From an uncultured Prolixibacteraceae bacterium (GTDB lineage: Bacteria; Bacteroidota; Bacteroidia; Bacteroidales; Prolixibacteraceae), in the NCBI GenBank assembly GCA_913063265.1, contig CAJXZG010000007.1:37310-101309 (forward strand): DNA of 64,000 bases, read 5' to 3'. Of this stretch, positions 54,614-63,703 are shown in pieces (positions within the stretch are counted from its first letter, which is position 1; each line of letters begins with the position of its first letter). Below the pieces are notes generated by a model. It was not told the DNA's origin. It saw only the letters and a program-made list of their open reading frames with translations, and made no database searches. The position numbers were made by a program, and so were the translations under genes.

Positions 54614-56179
54614 ATGAAAAATAAATTTATATACACATTAATAGTAGTACTGTTTGCAGTATCCTGTAACGACAGTATTTTAGATGTACCTAATGAAAAT
54701 GACTATGATGGGCAAAGTTTTTTTACTTCTGCTACAAGTTATAGCGAAGCAGCCAATGCTATGTACACTCCTTTAATTTATCGTGGAATGTACTCACGTG
54801 GCTATTATTTTATTTTCGATTTACTTGGAAATGATGCGGAAAAGAATTTCCCCTTACAGGGTGGTTTGTTAGAATTTCCACTTTATACACATACGCCTAA
54901 CAATGGTGAATTGAATGATTTATGGAATGACAATTACAAAATGGTTTTTCGTACCAATTTTGTACTTGGGTTAATGGAAAACTGGGAAGCAACTGAAGAT
55001 GCTGATATCGCGTTAAAAAACAGAATCATTGGTGAAGCCAATTTCCTTAAAGCTTTAGCTTATTTCATTTTGGTAAACTGCTATGGTGATATTCCTTTAA
55101 AAGTAGATATTGCAGACCATGAAAATATTGAATCGGAAAGAACACCAGCAGCAGACGTTTGGGCAGCAATAGAATCTTATCTGGCTATTGCAGCAAATAA
55201 TCTTCCGGTTAGCTATGATAATGAGGCCGATTATGGCAGAGTAACCAAAGGTGCAGCTGTTGCACTTTTAGGAAAATCATATTTATATCAAAAGAAATAT
55301 GGTGCTGCGGCAACGGAATTAATGAAATTAACTCAGGCTCCTTATTCTTATGATTTGGCCGAAAGTTTGGACGACATGTTTATTTATGACCAAAAAACTG
55401 ACGAAACTGTATTTGCTGTTATGCATGGCGAATGGCAAGGTTGGGGAGTTGGAAATGCATACTACATGTTTGGTGGTCAGGAAACCTGGGGTTCAAAAGC
55501 CACTCACTCAGGCCGTGCCATGGAGTATGGATTTAACGATTGGTGGAATGTATTGTTATCTGATGCTTTAGTGAACTCTTTCCATTACAAAGATGAAAGC
55601 GGTGCTGATTATGTAGATCCACGTGCAGCATTAACTTTTTATGGTGATGGAACCTTTGGCGGTGACACACATTTTTGTGATGAATGTGAAGAAGGGCCAA
55701 TTGAATATGCAAGTTTGATTAAAGAAGGACAAATTTCTTTCCGTAAGTATGAGCACTACGAACAAAAGGAAAAATATAATCAACCTGAAAGTTTTATCAA
55801 CAGCCAGGTTATTCGTTTTGCCGATGTATTGTTAATGGCAGCTGAAGCTTATATTGAAGACAATAATACCAGTAGTGCACTTCCTTTAATCAACCGTGTT
55901 CGTGCCCGTTCCGGTGCTTTTGAATACAGTACCTTAGGTGACCAGACCAATGCAAGAATGATTTTACGTCACGAACGTCAGATGGAACTTGCCGGTGAGC
56001 AACATCGTTTTTATGACCTTGTGCGTTGGGGTGTGTTAAAAGAAACGATTAATCCTGAAAAACAAGCAGCAATTGGTATTTCTCCGGTTGAAGACAAGCA
56101 TGTGCTTCTTCCTATACCACAAATTGAAAGAGATGCGAATCCAACACTGGATGCTCAGGTTAAAAATGACTGGAACTAA
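54614..56179 (+). CDS. SusD/RagB-family outer-membrane lipoprotein
   Basis: A 521-residue lipoprotein (start ATG 54614, although the frame also offers TTG at 54605). The lipobox AVSC gives lipidation at Cys16. The SusD fold is shown by the N-terminal helical segment ending FFTSATSYSEAANAMYTP, the TPR-like GEANFLKALAYFILVNCYGDIP, and the C-terminal LPLINRVRARSGAF and LRHERQMELAGEQHRFYDLVRWG. It caps the SusC barrel and binds the imported glycan. It starts 13 bp after SusC and ends at a strong terminator. Confidence 0.95.
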   Translation: MKNKFIYTLIVVLFAVSCNDSILDVPNENDYDGQSFFTSATSYSEAANAMYTPLIYRGMYSRGYYFIFDLLGNDAEKNFPLQGGLLEFPLYTHTPNNGELNDLWNDNYKMVFRTNFVLGLMENWEATEDADIALKNRIIGEANFLKALAYFILVNCYGDIPLKVDIADHENIESERTPAADVWAAIESYLAIAANNLPVSYDNEADYGRVTKGAAVALLGKSYLYQKKYGAAATELMKLTQAPYSYDLAESLDDMFIYDQKTDETVFAVMHGEWQGWGVGNAYYMFGGQETWGSKATHSGRAMEYGFNDWWNVLLSDALVNSFHYKDESGADYVDPRAALTFYGDGTFGGDTHFCDECEEGPIEYASLIKEGQISFRKYEHYEQKEKYNQPESFINSQVIRFADVLLMAAEAYIEDNNTSSALPLINRVRARSGAFEYSTLGDQTNARMILRHERQMELAGEQHRFYDLVRWGVLKETINPEKQAAIGISPVEDKHVLLPIPQIERDANPTLDAQVKNDWN

Positions 56180-56200
56180 AAGTTAATAACTATAAGAATC

Positions 56201-56238
56201 AAAAAAGGTGTTTTCGCAAATGTGAAAACACCTTTTTT
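56201..56238. terminator. Terminator of the sigma-FecR-SusC-SusD operon
   Basis: A 15-bp stem (AAAAAAGGTGTTTTC / GAAAACACCTTTTTT) with an 8-base loop sits 21 bases after the SusD stop. The A- and T-rich arms serve both this operon and the convergent reverse-strand gene at 56237. Confidence 0.85.
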
Positions 56239-56773
56239 ATTTGATACCTTGTATAGAAATAGTTGAAATTTCGTTATGAATTTTTATGGTTTTCTTTTTA
56301 AACTTTTTGGCAGTAATTGCTTTTACCTGAAGTTCAATTCGTGCACCGTTTTTTCGTGTTCGAAATTCAGCTATGCGAATCAATCTCGTGTTATCCTCTA
56401 ATTTTTCCTCCTTAAATACAGATTTGAATTTATCTTTTTCAATTCGTTTAAAAGCATCAAATTTTATAGCAAAATAACCTTCAATTCCCTGGTAATAATA
56501 AGTTCTGTTCTTTTTGTTATAACTCGCTTTGGCCAAAGTCTGGTTCTTCTTTTTTTCTTTTATCCACTTCCCTTCTTGTTGAGGAAATTGAACTGAAAGC
56601 GTATAATTGCCCTCTTTTAAATAATTAAAACCTGCCTTCCCCTTTTCTCCTGTCTCGTGGTAAGCTATCTGCTTTTGTAACCCGATATCTTCTAATATTA
56701 CTTTGGTTTCAGGTGCTGGCTTTTTGCCAAACAGAAAAGAGAATACAGATAATATCAGAATTAACAATTTCAT
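56237..56773 (-). CDS. Small basic exported protein of unknown function
   Basis: A 178-residue protein with a signal peptide (LLILILSVFSFLFGKKPAPE). The mature part is very rich in lysine (KWIKEKKKNQTLAKASYNKK, AKKFKKKTIKIHNE) and looks mostly beta (GFNYLKEGNYTLSVQF, YYYQGIEGYFAIKF). I do not recognise a family. It is on the reverse strand between the SusD gene and the beta-mannosidase, whose terminator lies just upstream, so it is probably transcribed separately. Confidence 0.5.
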   Translation of the reverse strand: MKLLILILSVFSFLFGKKPAPETKVILEDIGLQKQIAYHETGEKGKAGFNYLKEGNYTLSVQFPQQEGKWIKEKKKNQTLAKASYNKKNRTYYYQGIEGYFAIKFDAFKRIEKDKFKSVFKEEKLEDNTRLIRIAEFRTRKNGARIELQVKAITAKKFKKKTIKIHNEISTISIQGIK

Positions 56774-56780
56774 GAATAAA

Positions 56781-56812
56781 AAAAGACCGTTCCTAATAAA
56801 GAACGGTCTTTT
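56781..56812 (-). terminator. Terminator of the beta-mannosidase gene
   Basis: A 12-bp stem (AAAAGACCGTTC / GAACGGTCTTTT) with an 8-base loop lies 15 bases beyond the stop of the reverse-strand beta-mannosidase. On that strand it is followed by a T-run. Confidence 0.8.
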
Positions 56813-56826
56813 ATATTTTTTTATTT

Positions 56827-59412
56827 CTAAAACGCATCATCGAGGGTACGAATGGTTAAAATTTCTTTTAACCTTTCTTCCGAAATACTGGTTTTTAAAT
56901 TGACCGATACTTTTTCGTTGGGTAATAAATCAAAATAATTGTCAGAGAAAAAACCTTCCTCATCACCAATTTGCAAATAAACGCTTTTTGCCAGTTTATC
57001 TGTTTTCAACTCAATATTAAATCCATTATCGGCTTTTGAAATTGTGGGCTCAACAGTAGGATTTTTAATATTCAATTGTTTAAATGGCTGGAAATAAAAA
57101 GTATTCTTTGAAAGCGCTTTTCCATCTTTCACCAATTCGGCAACAAAAACCATATTATTCAATTGCTTACGGTATTTCCAACGAAATTCACTAATATTTA
57201 CATCATAATAATCGTTGCTGGAGTTTGCCGGAACATTCACCAGCGAGGCATTCTCCCAAATAACTTTTCCATCAAAATCTTTGATTTTTAATTTCATCTC
57301 AGCATTGATATCTTCCAGTTTATCATTTACAATTCCTACCCTGAATTTTATTCCCTCAACATAAGGACTTATTAAAACCGGTTCAAAACCTTTTTTTACG
57401 TAATACTGCAGTGCTTTCCAATTTTGATAATAATCGGTTGAACTCCAGGATGCCACGGGCCATACATCGTTGATTTGCCAGTACAAACTGCCCATACAAA
57501 ATGGCATTGCCCTGCGATGGCCTTCCAATCCAAATTTTATTCCTTCGGCTTGTAAAACATGATTAACATACAAAAATGATTCAAAATCTTTTGGTTTTTT
57601 GTACTCCTGCAACATGTAATATTCAATGGTACCATTACCAATAGATGAGCGCTGATGGGATTCCATCACTTCCGAATAGATATCAAAATCTTCGGGTTCG
57701 GCATATTTTTTAACCGTTGAAATTTCCGGAAAGGATTGAAATCCATATTCACTCATAAATCGTGGTAAATGTGTTGCATAGGTTTCAAAAGGTTCTTTGC
57801 CCCACCAAACACCCCAATAGTGGTCGTCGCCGTTCACCAAATCCGGTGGGATTCCCAAACCTGAAGAAGGACTGGAGCCCCAGTAACTTTCATCCGGGTC
57901 GTACTCTGCAACCACCTCCGGAAGCACTTTATGGAAAATATCAACATAAGCCTGCCAAACTTTTTCAGGTACATCAGGGCCTTCGTTTTCTGCATCCTTT
58001 TTCCACCCCCAGCTGTCCCATGCAGTAAGTATTTCGTTATTACCACACCACAAAGCAATAGAAGGATGGTTTCTTAATCTTTTTACATTATCTATTGCCT
58101 CTTCCCGAACATTGTCCAAAAACTCCTGATCGTTTGGAAACATGGCACAGGCAAACATAAAATCCTGCCAGACCAAAATTCCGTTTTCGTCACATAAATC
58201 GTAAAAAATATCTTCTTCGTAAATTCCTCCACCCCAGACACGTAACATGTTGTTGTTTGAAACTTTTGCAGTTTCAATTACTGTCCTGTAATTTTCCTCA
58301 GTAACACGCGGCAAAAAAACATCGTTTGGAATATAGTTGGCACCTTTCATAAAAACATTGTGCCCGTTTAATCTGAAAAGAAAAGTTGTTCCTTCCTCAT
58401 CTTTTTCACGAACCAACTCCAGGGTACGGATTCCAATACGTGTCTCATTAATATCTTTACTTCCTTTTATATTTATTTCTCCTGAGATATTATATAAATG
58501 AGCTTCGCCCAAACCATTGGTCCACCATAATTTAGGATTGGATATTTCAAAATCTAAATTATATTTCTCCACTCCTTTTACCAGATCGACTGTTGAGGAA
58601 GCCAATAAGTTTTCATCATTTTTAATTTCCAGTTTTGCTTTTCCGTTTGTTAGAGCATCAATCTCAAAAACAGCCGTGAAAGTTGCTTTTTCCTCTTCGA
58701 CTGTATTTTGAATAATCTGAAGGTTTTCGATTTTAGCTTTGTTCCAGGCTTTTAATATTATTGGTCGGTAAACCCCACTGGTAACCAAACGGGGGCCCCA
58801 GTCCCAACCATAATGATACCCGGCTTTTCTGGTAAAAATGCTGACTCTTTTATTTCCTTCAACCTGTCCCCTTTCGGCTTGATCATTGTTTGCACCGGGA
58901 TACACAAAATCCAGTGCATCATGTTTTTTCAGTCCTTCAACAATTGGTGATTTAAATAAAATATGAATCTCATTTTCCCCTTTTTTCAAAACATCCTTTA
59001 CGTTGGCGGTCCACTCACGAAACATATTGTTTGCTGACAACACATTAGTACCGTTAACTGAAACTTCCGCGTATGTATCCAATCCCTTAAAATCCAGTTC
59101 TACCCTATCTTTTTCAAGAATTTCAGTATCCACAACAAAAGTTGTTTTATATTCCCAGTCAACTTTATCAATCCATTGCAAATCCAGTTCATTCAACCTG
59201 TAAAACGGATCTTCTATTTTACCATTTTCAAGTAAATCGGTATGTACTGTACCCGGAACTGTTGCCGGTAACCATTGGTTTTCTCCGGCCTGGCTAAAAA
59301 TCCAGTTTTCATTTAATTCTTTTTCAATCATAACTTCTGAAACCGGTTCTTCACAACTGGAAAATACAAGGGCTAATACTACAACAACATAAAAAGGGAT
59401 GATTTTCTTCAT
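56827..59412 (-). CDS. GH2 beta-mannosidase, lipoprotein
   Basis: An 861-residue glycoside hydrolase family 2 enzyme with a lipoprotein signal (ALVFSSC). It begins with a sugar-binding jelly roll (NENWIFSQAGENQWLPATVP, then GTVHTDLLENGKI), which together with HYGWDWGPRL is typical of beta-mannosidases. The catalytic barrel holds the acid/base Glu460 in ALWCGNNE and the nucleophile Glu555 in FMSEYGFQSFP. It would release mannose from the non-reducing end of beta-mannosides, including N-glycan cores. It converges on the SusCD operon and may work with it; that link is inference. Confidence 0.92.
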   Translation of the reverse strand: MKKIIPFYVVVVLALVFSSCEEPVSEVMIEKELNENWIFSQAGENQWLPATVPGTVHTDLLENGKIEDPFYRLNELDLQWIDKVDWEYKTTFVVDTEILEKDRVELDFKGLDTYAEVSVNGTNVLSANNMFREWTANVKDVLKKGENEIHILFKSPIVEGLKKHDALDFVYPGANNDQAERGQVEGNKRVSIFTRKAGYHYGWDWGPRLVTSGVYRPIILKAWNKAKIENLQIIQNTVEEEKATFTAVFEIDALTNGKAKLEIKNDENLLASSTVDLVKGVEKYNLDFEISNPKLWWTNGLGEAHLYNISGEINIKGSKDINETRIGIRTLELVREKDEEGTTFLFRLNGHNVFMKGANYIPNDVFLPRVTEENYRTVIETAKVSNNNMLRVWGGGIYEEDIFYDLCDENGILVWQDFMFACAMFPNDQEFLDNVREEAIDNVKRLRNHPSIALWCGNNEILTAWDSWGWKKDAENEGPDVPEKVWQAYVDIFHKVLPEVVAEYDPDESYWGSSPSSGLGIPPDLVNGDDHYWGVWWGKEPFETYATHLPRFMSEYGFQSFPEISTVKKYAEPEDFDIYSEVMESHQRSSIGNGTIEYYMLQEYKKPKDFESFLYVNHVLQAEGIKFGLEGHRRAMPFCMGSLYWQINDVWPVASWSSTDYYQNWKALQYYVKKGFEPVLISPYVEGIKFRVGIVNDKLEDINAEMKLKIKDFDGKVIWENASLVNVPANSSNDYYDVNISEFRWKYRKQLNNMVFVAELVKDGKALSKNTFYFQPFKQLNIKNPTVEPTISKADNGFNIELKTDKLAKSVYLQIGDEEGFFSDNYFDLLPNEKVSVNLKTSISEERLKEILTIRTLDDAF

Positions 59413-59606
59413 TTTTAAAATTTTACTTCTATTTATAAACTTCTGTATTCTTCATTTCAAAAGTATAAAAAATGGTTATTCAGAAAAATTTACAAAGCCA
59501 ATTACATCTCCAAAATCTATACTTATTTTACATAGAAACTTTCGGCTATATAGCTTTGAAGTATAATTTTAAAAAAAACAGCAGAGTTTCTCCCACAGCT
59601 CCTTAA

Positions 59607-59792
59607 TTATTCTTCTTTTTTTGTTGAAATTTTTAAGGGTAAGTACAACGGACAAAAACTAAATAATCCGGTTGCTATTGGTATTAATCCAACCAATCCC
59701 CACCAGCTGTCATAAAGAACTCCGACAATAGCGATAATTAAACCTAAAATTATTCTTAATAACCTGTCAATTGAACCAACATTATTTTTCAT
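59607..59792 (-). CDS. DUF2892 (YgaP-like) inner-membrane protein
   Basis: A 61-residue protein starting MKNNVGSIDRLLRIILGLII, the hallmark of DUF2892, with two short membrane helices (RIILGLIIAIVGVLYDSWWG and LVGLIPIATGLFSFCPLY). Its cysteine in FCPLY is the position often associated with sulfur-handling YgaP-like proteins, but no rhodanese domain is fused here. It lies 61 bp downstream of the C_GCAxxG_C_C gene on the same strand. Confidence 0.8.
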   Translation of the reverse strand: MKNNVGSIDRLLRIILGLIIAIVGVLYDSWWGLVGLIPIATGLFSFCPLYLPLKISTKKEE

Positions 59793-59853
59793 CTGTTTGA
59801 AATTTTTAATTTTTAAATTGTACGTTTAAAACAATCATAATGTAAATTGGTTT

Positions 59854-60276
59854 TCAAAATTCTTCTTCCAGAATATTACAAGAGGTTTTTAAAAATTCAG
59901 GACATTTACTTTGAAAGACATCGGCATTTGTTGCTGCTTCTGCACCCTCGGGAGTTGAAATATCGTAACCTGTTAGTTCTTCACAGATTAATGTTTCGTG
60001 CTTCTCTTTAAATTTTTGATTGAATTTTTTAATCAGCTCTTTGGTATTGGCTTTTTTATCCGGATCGGAAACATCGTGTCCATGTTTCATCCCAATTACC
60101 ATATATGCTCCTGTAACTGCTCCGCAAGTTTCGGCGCAGGCCATTCCACCACCAAAACCACTGGCTATTCTCAATGCTGCTTTTTCATCAATTCCAAGGT
60201 CATTGGCAAATAAACTAAATACGGTTTGAGCACAGTTAAAATCGGGGAATCGGTTTTCGACAAGTTTTGATTTCAT
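59854..60276 (-). CDS. C_GCAxxG_C_C family protein
   Basis: A 140-residue member of the C_GCAxxG_C_C family, defined by conserved cysteines. Visible here are NCAQTVFSLF, GFGGGMACAETCGAVTGA, a cysteine in ETLICEELTG and a final cluster SKCPEFLKTSC. The family is thought to bind metal or an iron-sulfur cluster and to act in redox chemistry, but its reaction is not established. It is probably co-transcribed with the DUF2892 gene. Confidence 0.85.
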   Translation of the reverse strand: MKSKLVENRFPDFNCAQTVFSLFANDLGIDEKAALRIASGFGGGMACAETCGAVTGAYMVIGMKHGHDVSDPDKKANTKELIKKFNQKFKEKHETLICEELTGYDISTPEGAEAATNADVFQSKCPEFLKTSCNILEEEF

Positions 60277-60315
60277 GATTTTTTCTTTAAAATTAGTTGA
60301 ATTTGGTGTATAAAA

Positions 60316-60343
60316 AAACCCGAAGGATTAAAACTTCGGGTTT
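60316..60343 (-). terminator. Terminator of pgk
   Basis: A 10-bp stem (AAACCCGAAG / CTTCGGGTTT) with an 8-base loop lies about 62 bases beyond the pgk stop. On the reverse strand a run of T follows. Confidence 0.75.
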
Positions 60344-60404
60344 ATTTTTAATTCAATTTTTTGTTTCTAAAAATTATCCCTGGCGAAAGATTTAGAGGGG
60401 CTTT

Positions 60405-61601
60405 TTATTCTCCTCTTACTGCAGCAACTCCCGGAAGTACTTTTCCTTCAAGATACTCAAGAAGTGCACCACCTGCCGTTGAGATATAAGAAACACCATC
60501 TGCAAAACCAAACTGGTTTACACATGCTACAGAGTCGCCACCACCGACCAAAGAGAAAGCTCCCTTTTTAGTGGCTTCAACAATTGCAGTTCCGATCGCT
60601 TTTGAGCCTTCGGCGAAGGTATCCATTTCAAATACACCAACAGGACCATTCCAAAGTATTGTTCCCGACTTTTCGATTACTTCTTTCATTTTGGCAATAC
60701 TTTCAGGTCCGGCATCCAGGCCTTGCCATCCGTCAGGTATTTCATTGGCCGGAAGTATTTTAGTATTGGCATCGTTGCTAAAATTATCAGCCGCTAAAAC
60801 ATCGGTTGCAATAACAAGATTTACACCTTTTTCTTTAGCCAGTTTCTGAATATTTAATGCCGTTTCAATATAATCATCTTCACAAATTGAATCACCAACT
60901 TTTCCGCCATTGGCTTTAACAAAAGTATAGGTCATTCCACCACCTAAAATCAGATTGTCTACTTTATTCAACAGGTTTTCGATAATTGTAATTTTTGAGG
61001 AAACTTTAGCACCTCCCATAATTGCAGTTAAGGGTCGACCCGGATTTTTCACCACTTTATCCAGACTTTCTACTTCTCCCTCAATCAGGTAACCGAACAT
61101 TTTATCATTGGGGAAAAACTTTGCAATTACCGCGGTTGAAGCATGTGCCCGGTGAGCAGTCCCAAAAGCATCGTTCACCCAGCAGTCGCCATTTTCTGAA
61201 AGCTTTCTAGCAAACTCTTCGTCGCCGGCTGTTTCTTCTTTATAAAAACGTAAGTTTTCCAAAATTAAAACTTCACCCGGTTTAACATCGGCTGCCATTG
61301 CTTTTACCTCATCGCCAATACAGTCGGGAGCAATTTTTACTGTTGCACCCCCCAAAAGTTCACTTAAATGACCTACCAATGGTTTTAAAGAGAATTTTTC
61401 TTCCGGACCATTTTTTGGTCTTCCCAGGTGAGACATAATAACCGGTGAACCACCTGCTTCTATAATTTTTTTGATGGTAGGAAGCGCAGCACGCATCCTT
61501 GTATCGTCTGTAATCTCAAAATTCTCGTTTAAAGGAACATTAAAATCCACACGAATAAGTGCTCTTTTGCCTTTAAAATCGTAGCTGCTAATTGTTTGCA
61601 T
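60405..61601 (-). CDS. pgk: Phosphoglycerate kinase
   Basis: A 398-residue glycolytic enzyme transferring phosphate between 1,3-bisphosphoglycerate and ADP. It has the substrate-binding signature [32 protein letters not shown], the hinge region GGAKVSSKI, and the nucleotide-binding [20 protein letters not shown] and [13 protein letters not shown]. Full length with an intact C-terminus. It stands alone on the reverse strand with its own promoter-like box and terminator. Confidence 0.96.
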   Translation of the reverse strand: MQTISSYDFKGKRALIRVDFNVPLNENFEITDDTRMRAALPTIKKIIEAGGSPVIMSHLGRPKNGPEEKFSLKPLVGHLSELLGGATVKIAPDCIGDEVKAMAADVKPGEVLILENLRFYKEETAGDEEFARKLSENGDCWVNDAFGTAHRAHASTAVIAKFFPNDKMFGYLIEGEVESLDKVVKNPGRPLTAIMGGAKVSSKITIIENLLNKVDNLILGGGMTYTFVKANGGKVGDSICEDDYIETALNIQKLAKEKGVNLVIATDVLAADNFSNDANTKILPANEIPDGWQGLDAGPESIAKMKEVIEKSGTILWNGPVGVFEMDTFAEGSKAIGTAIVEATKKGAFSLVGGGDSVACVNQFGFADGVSYISTAGGALLEYLEGKVLPGVAAVRGE

Positions 61602-61639
61602 GATATTTATATTTTTTAAGTTTTTTGTTGAAAATCAAT

Positions 61640-61647
61640 CAAAGATA
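61640..61647 (-). promoter_or_regulatory. Probable pgk promoter (-7 box)
   Basis: On the reverse strand it reads TATCTTTG, the same octamer as at gltX and a match to TAnnTTTG, 39 bases upstream of the pgk start. No clear -33 element was found. Confidence 0.45.
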
Positions 61648-61801
61648 AGAAATAAAAGTGGCAGCTGACAGGACTTATTTTTGACTTAAAATAATTTAAT
61701 GTTGTGGTAAAATAGATTTGAAACAACCGGTTATATGCGGCACATGCAAAGCCATAGTCATTAATATCGATTTGATTGCGCCTTTGTTTAATCAAATTGT
61801 T

Positions 61802-61931
61802 AACCCCGGGTTACACTCTCCGTCAACTAACGAATCGCTTACCCGGGGCTATTGATATTTGACACCTTCAGTGTCAGTCTTCATAATCCTGAAAGGATTA
61901 AACAACAATAACCCGGTGTGCAACGCCGGGT
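61802..61931. repeat. Cluster of short palindromes in the pgk-holB gap
   Basis: The 600-bp gap holds no convincing gene. It contains CCCCGGGTTA near 61804 facing TTACCCGGGG at 61839-61848, GACAC/GTGTC arms at 61861-61875, AATCCT/AGGATT arms at 61885-61899, and ACCCGG/CCGGGT arms at 61911-61931. This composition resembles dispersed repeats of Bacteroidota genomes. A long reverse frame across it is probably translated repeat, not a gene. Confidence 0.5.
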
Positions 61932-62209
61932 AAAGTGCAGAATAAGTACTCGTCCGGCGTAATTAGCTGTTCAATGGAGGCTTGTTGTTCCGGACGAAAT
62001 AAAATAATCCTTCCGAAAGAATTGACGCAAAAGATTTTTATAATTTTTATAATGAATTTAATCTGTTTCAAGGATTTCGAAAAGTCCTGAGTCAAACAGG
62101 GAGCAAATAACATTTTACAATTCTAAATGTATAAAAATTCCTTATTGAGAATACAGATTTTTCGGTCTCTTCAATCCATAAAAATGGCAGAAAGTGCTAT
62201 TTTTACGCC

Positions 62210-63331
62210 ATGCTATTTAAAGATGTAGTCGGACAGGAATCTATAAAAAAACGTTTAATTCAATCGGTAACCGATGAGCGGATTAGTCATGCACAACTTT
62301 TCTCCGGGCCTTCGGGAACCGGAAAAATTGCAATGGCTATTGCTTATGCTCAATATATTTCGTGTAAAAACCGAACTGAAACTGACGCTTGTGGAACTTG
62401 CTCATCATGTCATAAATACAACAAACTGGCGCATCCCGATTTACATTTTGTTTTCCCGATTTTTAATCCTCCTGCTCAAAAACCGGTAAGCGACGATTTT
62501 CTTCCGCAGTGGCGCGCTTTGGTTTTAAATGATCCTTATTTCGATTTGGGAAGCTGGCTTAAATATATCGATGCAGGAAATGCCCAGGGATTAATTTATG
62601 AGCGGGAAAGCGATTCGATTTATAAAAAACTCAACCTTAAATCATTTGAATCGGAATTTAAGGTGATGATAATCTGGTTGCCGGAAAAAATGCATGTTGC
62701 CTGCGCCAACAAACTGTTAAAAATTATTGAAGAGCCACCAAATAAAACCCTCTTCATTTTGGTTTCTGAAGACGAGGAAGTTGTAATTTCTACCATCCGG
62801 TCAAGAGCACAACTGATAAAATTTCCTTTTGTCGCAGACGAATCTATTCAAAATGCCCTGATGAAAATTGAAGGTGTTGATCCTGAATTAATTCCCGATG
62901 CTGTTCATCTTGCAAATGGCAACTTTATTAAAGCAAAAGCCTATATCAATCCTTCTGAAGATGAGCAATTCTATTTTCAAAAGTTTCAGGATATGATGCG
63001 CCAGGCATATAAACGTGAGGTTTCGGCTCAAATAAGATGGGCAGATGAAATGGCTAAGATTGGCCGTGACAAACAAAAAGCATTTTTTGCATTTGCACTG
63101 CGATTAATTCGTGAGTATTTTGTAATGAATATGAACCACAGCAACATGGTTTATCTGAACCGCGAAGAAAAAAAGTGGGGCTTACAGTTTGCTCCCTTTA
63201 TAAATGAAAGAAATGTAACCGCTTTTTTTAAAGAGTTTGAGTTAAGCATAAAGCATATTTCGATGAACGGTAATCCCAGAATAATTTTTCTCGACACTGC
63301 GCTCAGAATGGTTCGTTTGATAAAGAAATAG
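62210..63331 (+). CDS. holB: DNA polymerase III delta' subunit (clamp loader)
   Basis: A 373-residue clamp-loader subunit of the DnaX/HolB family. The Walker A loop is GPSGTGKI (33-40), with isoleucine in place of Ser/Thr, fitting a non-hydrolysing delta' subunit. The zinc module is Cys52, Cys61, Cys64 and Cys67 (CGTCSSCHKY). The SRC-like motif is replaced by TIRSRAQLIKF. It precedes ricT, a common Bacteroidota order. The start is ATG 62210, with TATTTTTACG just upstream as a weak -7 candidate. Confidence 0.88.
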   Translation: MLFKDVVGQESIKKRLIQSVTDERISHAQLFSGPSGTGKIAMAIAYAQYISCKNRTETDACGTCSSCHKYNKLAHPDLHFVFPIFNPPAQKPVSDDFLPQWRALVLNDPYFDLGSWLKYIDAGNAQGLIYERESDSIYKKLNLKSFESEFKVMIIWLPEKMHVACANKLLKIIEEPPNKTLFILVSEDEEVVISTIRSRAQLIKFPFVADESIQNALMKIEGVDPELIPDAVHLANGNFIKAKAYINPSEDEQFYFQKFQDMMRQAYKREVSAQIRWADEMAKIGRDKQKAFFAFALRLIREYFVMNMNHSNMVYLNREEKKWGLQFAPFINERNVTAFFKEFELSIKHISMNGNPRIIFLDTALRMVRLIKK

Positions 63332-63408
63332 GAAAAATCATTTCATGCCATAAATTATTCAACAGGTCATAATTTTTTAATTTGACAAGCTGAACTCTCC
63401 CTCACTCC

Positions 63409-63430
63409 CTCTCTTCGCGAAGAGAGGGAC
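63409..63430. repeat. 22-bp perfect palindrome in the holB-ricT gap
   Basis: The arms CCCTCTCTTCG and CGAAGAGAGGG meet with no loop. Outer bases (AACTCTCCCTCA before, CAGGGTGAGTT after) can extend the pairing. No gene lies in 63332-63703. It looks like a dispersed palindromic repeat rather than a terminator, because no T-run follows. Confidence 0.6.
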
Positions 63431-63627
63431 GATTGTATCGTAGATTCAATCAGGGTGAGTTTCCATATAGAGTCACTCTTAATCATTGAATATCAAAAAT
63501 AAATCAAGGAGTTGAGTTTTTATTGAAACTAAGGGGAAATATTTTTTTTGATCAACTGCCATCTTCCCACAATTTTCTTAGAATCAGTTTAAATAAAGCT
63601 TAAAAAAGCATAATTGGTTTTATTGGT

Positions 63628-63635
63628 TATTTTTG
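63628..63635 (+). promoter_or_regulatory. Probable ricT promoter (-7 box)
   Basis: TATTTTTG matches the Bacteroidota TAnnTTTG consensus, 68 bases upstream of the ricT start. No clear -33 element was found at the usual distance. Confidence 0.4.
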
Positions 63636-63703
63636 TAGTTACGAAAATTGTTCTGATTATATAAATAAGTGTTTCAGAATAATTTGAATTCAATTGACCA
63701 TTT

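Noticed and set aside
61898..62113. Reverse-strand frame of 71 codons in the pgk-holB gap
   Set aside because: It ends inside a cluster of palindromes, has an irregular composition and matches no family I recognise. It is more likely translated repeat than a gene.
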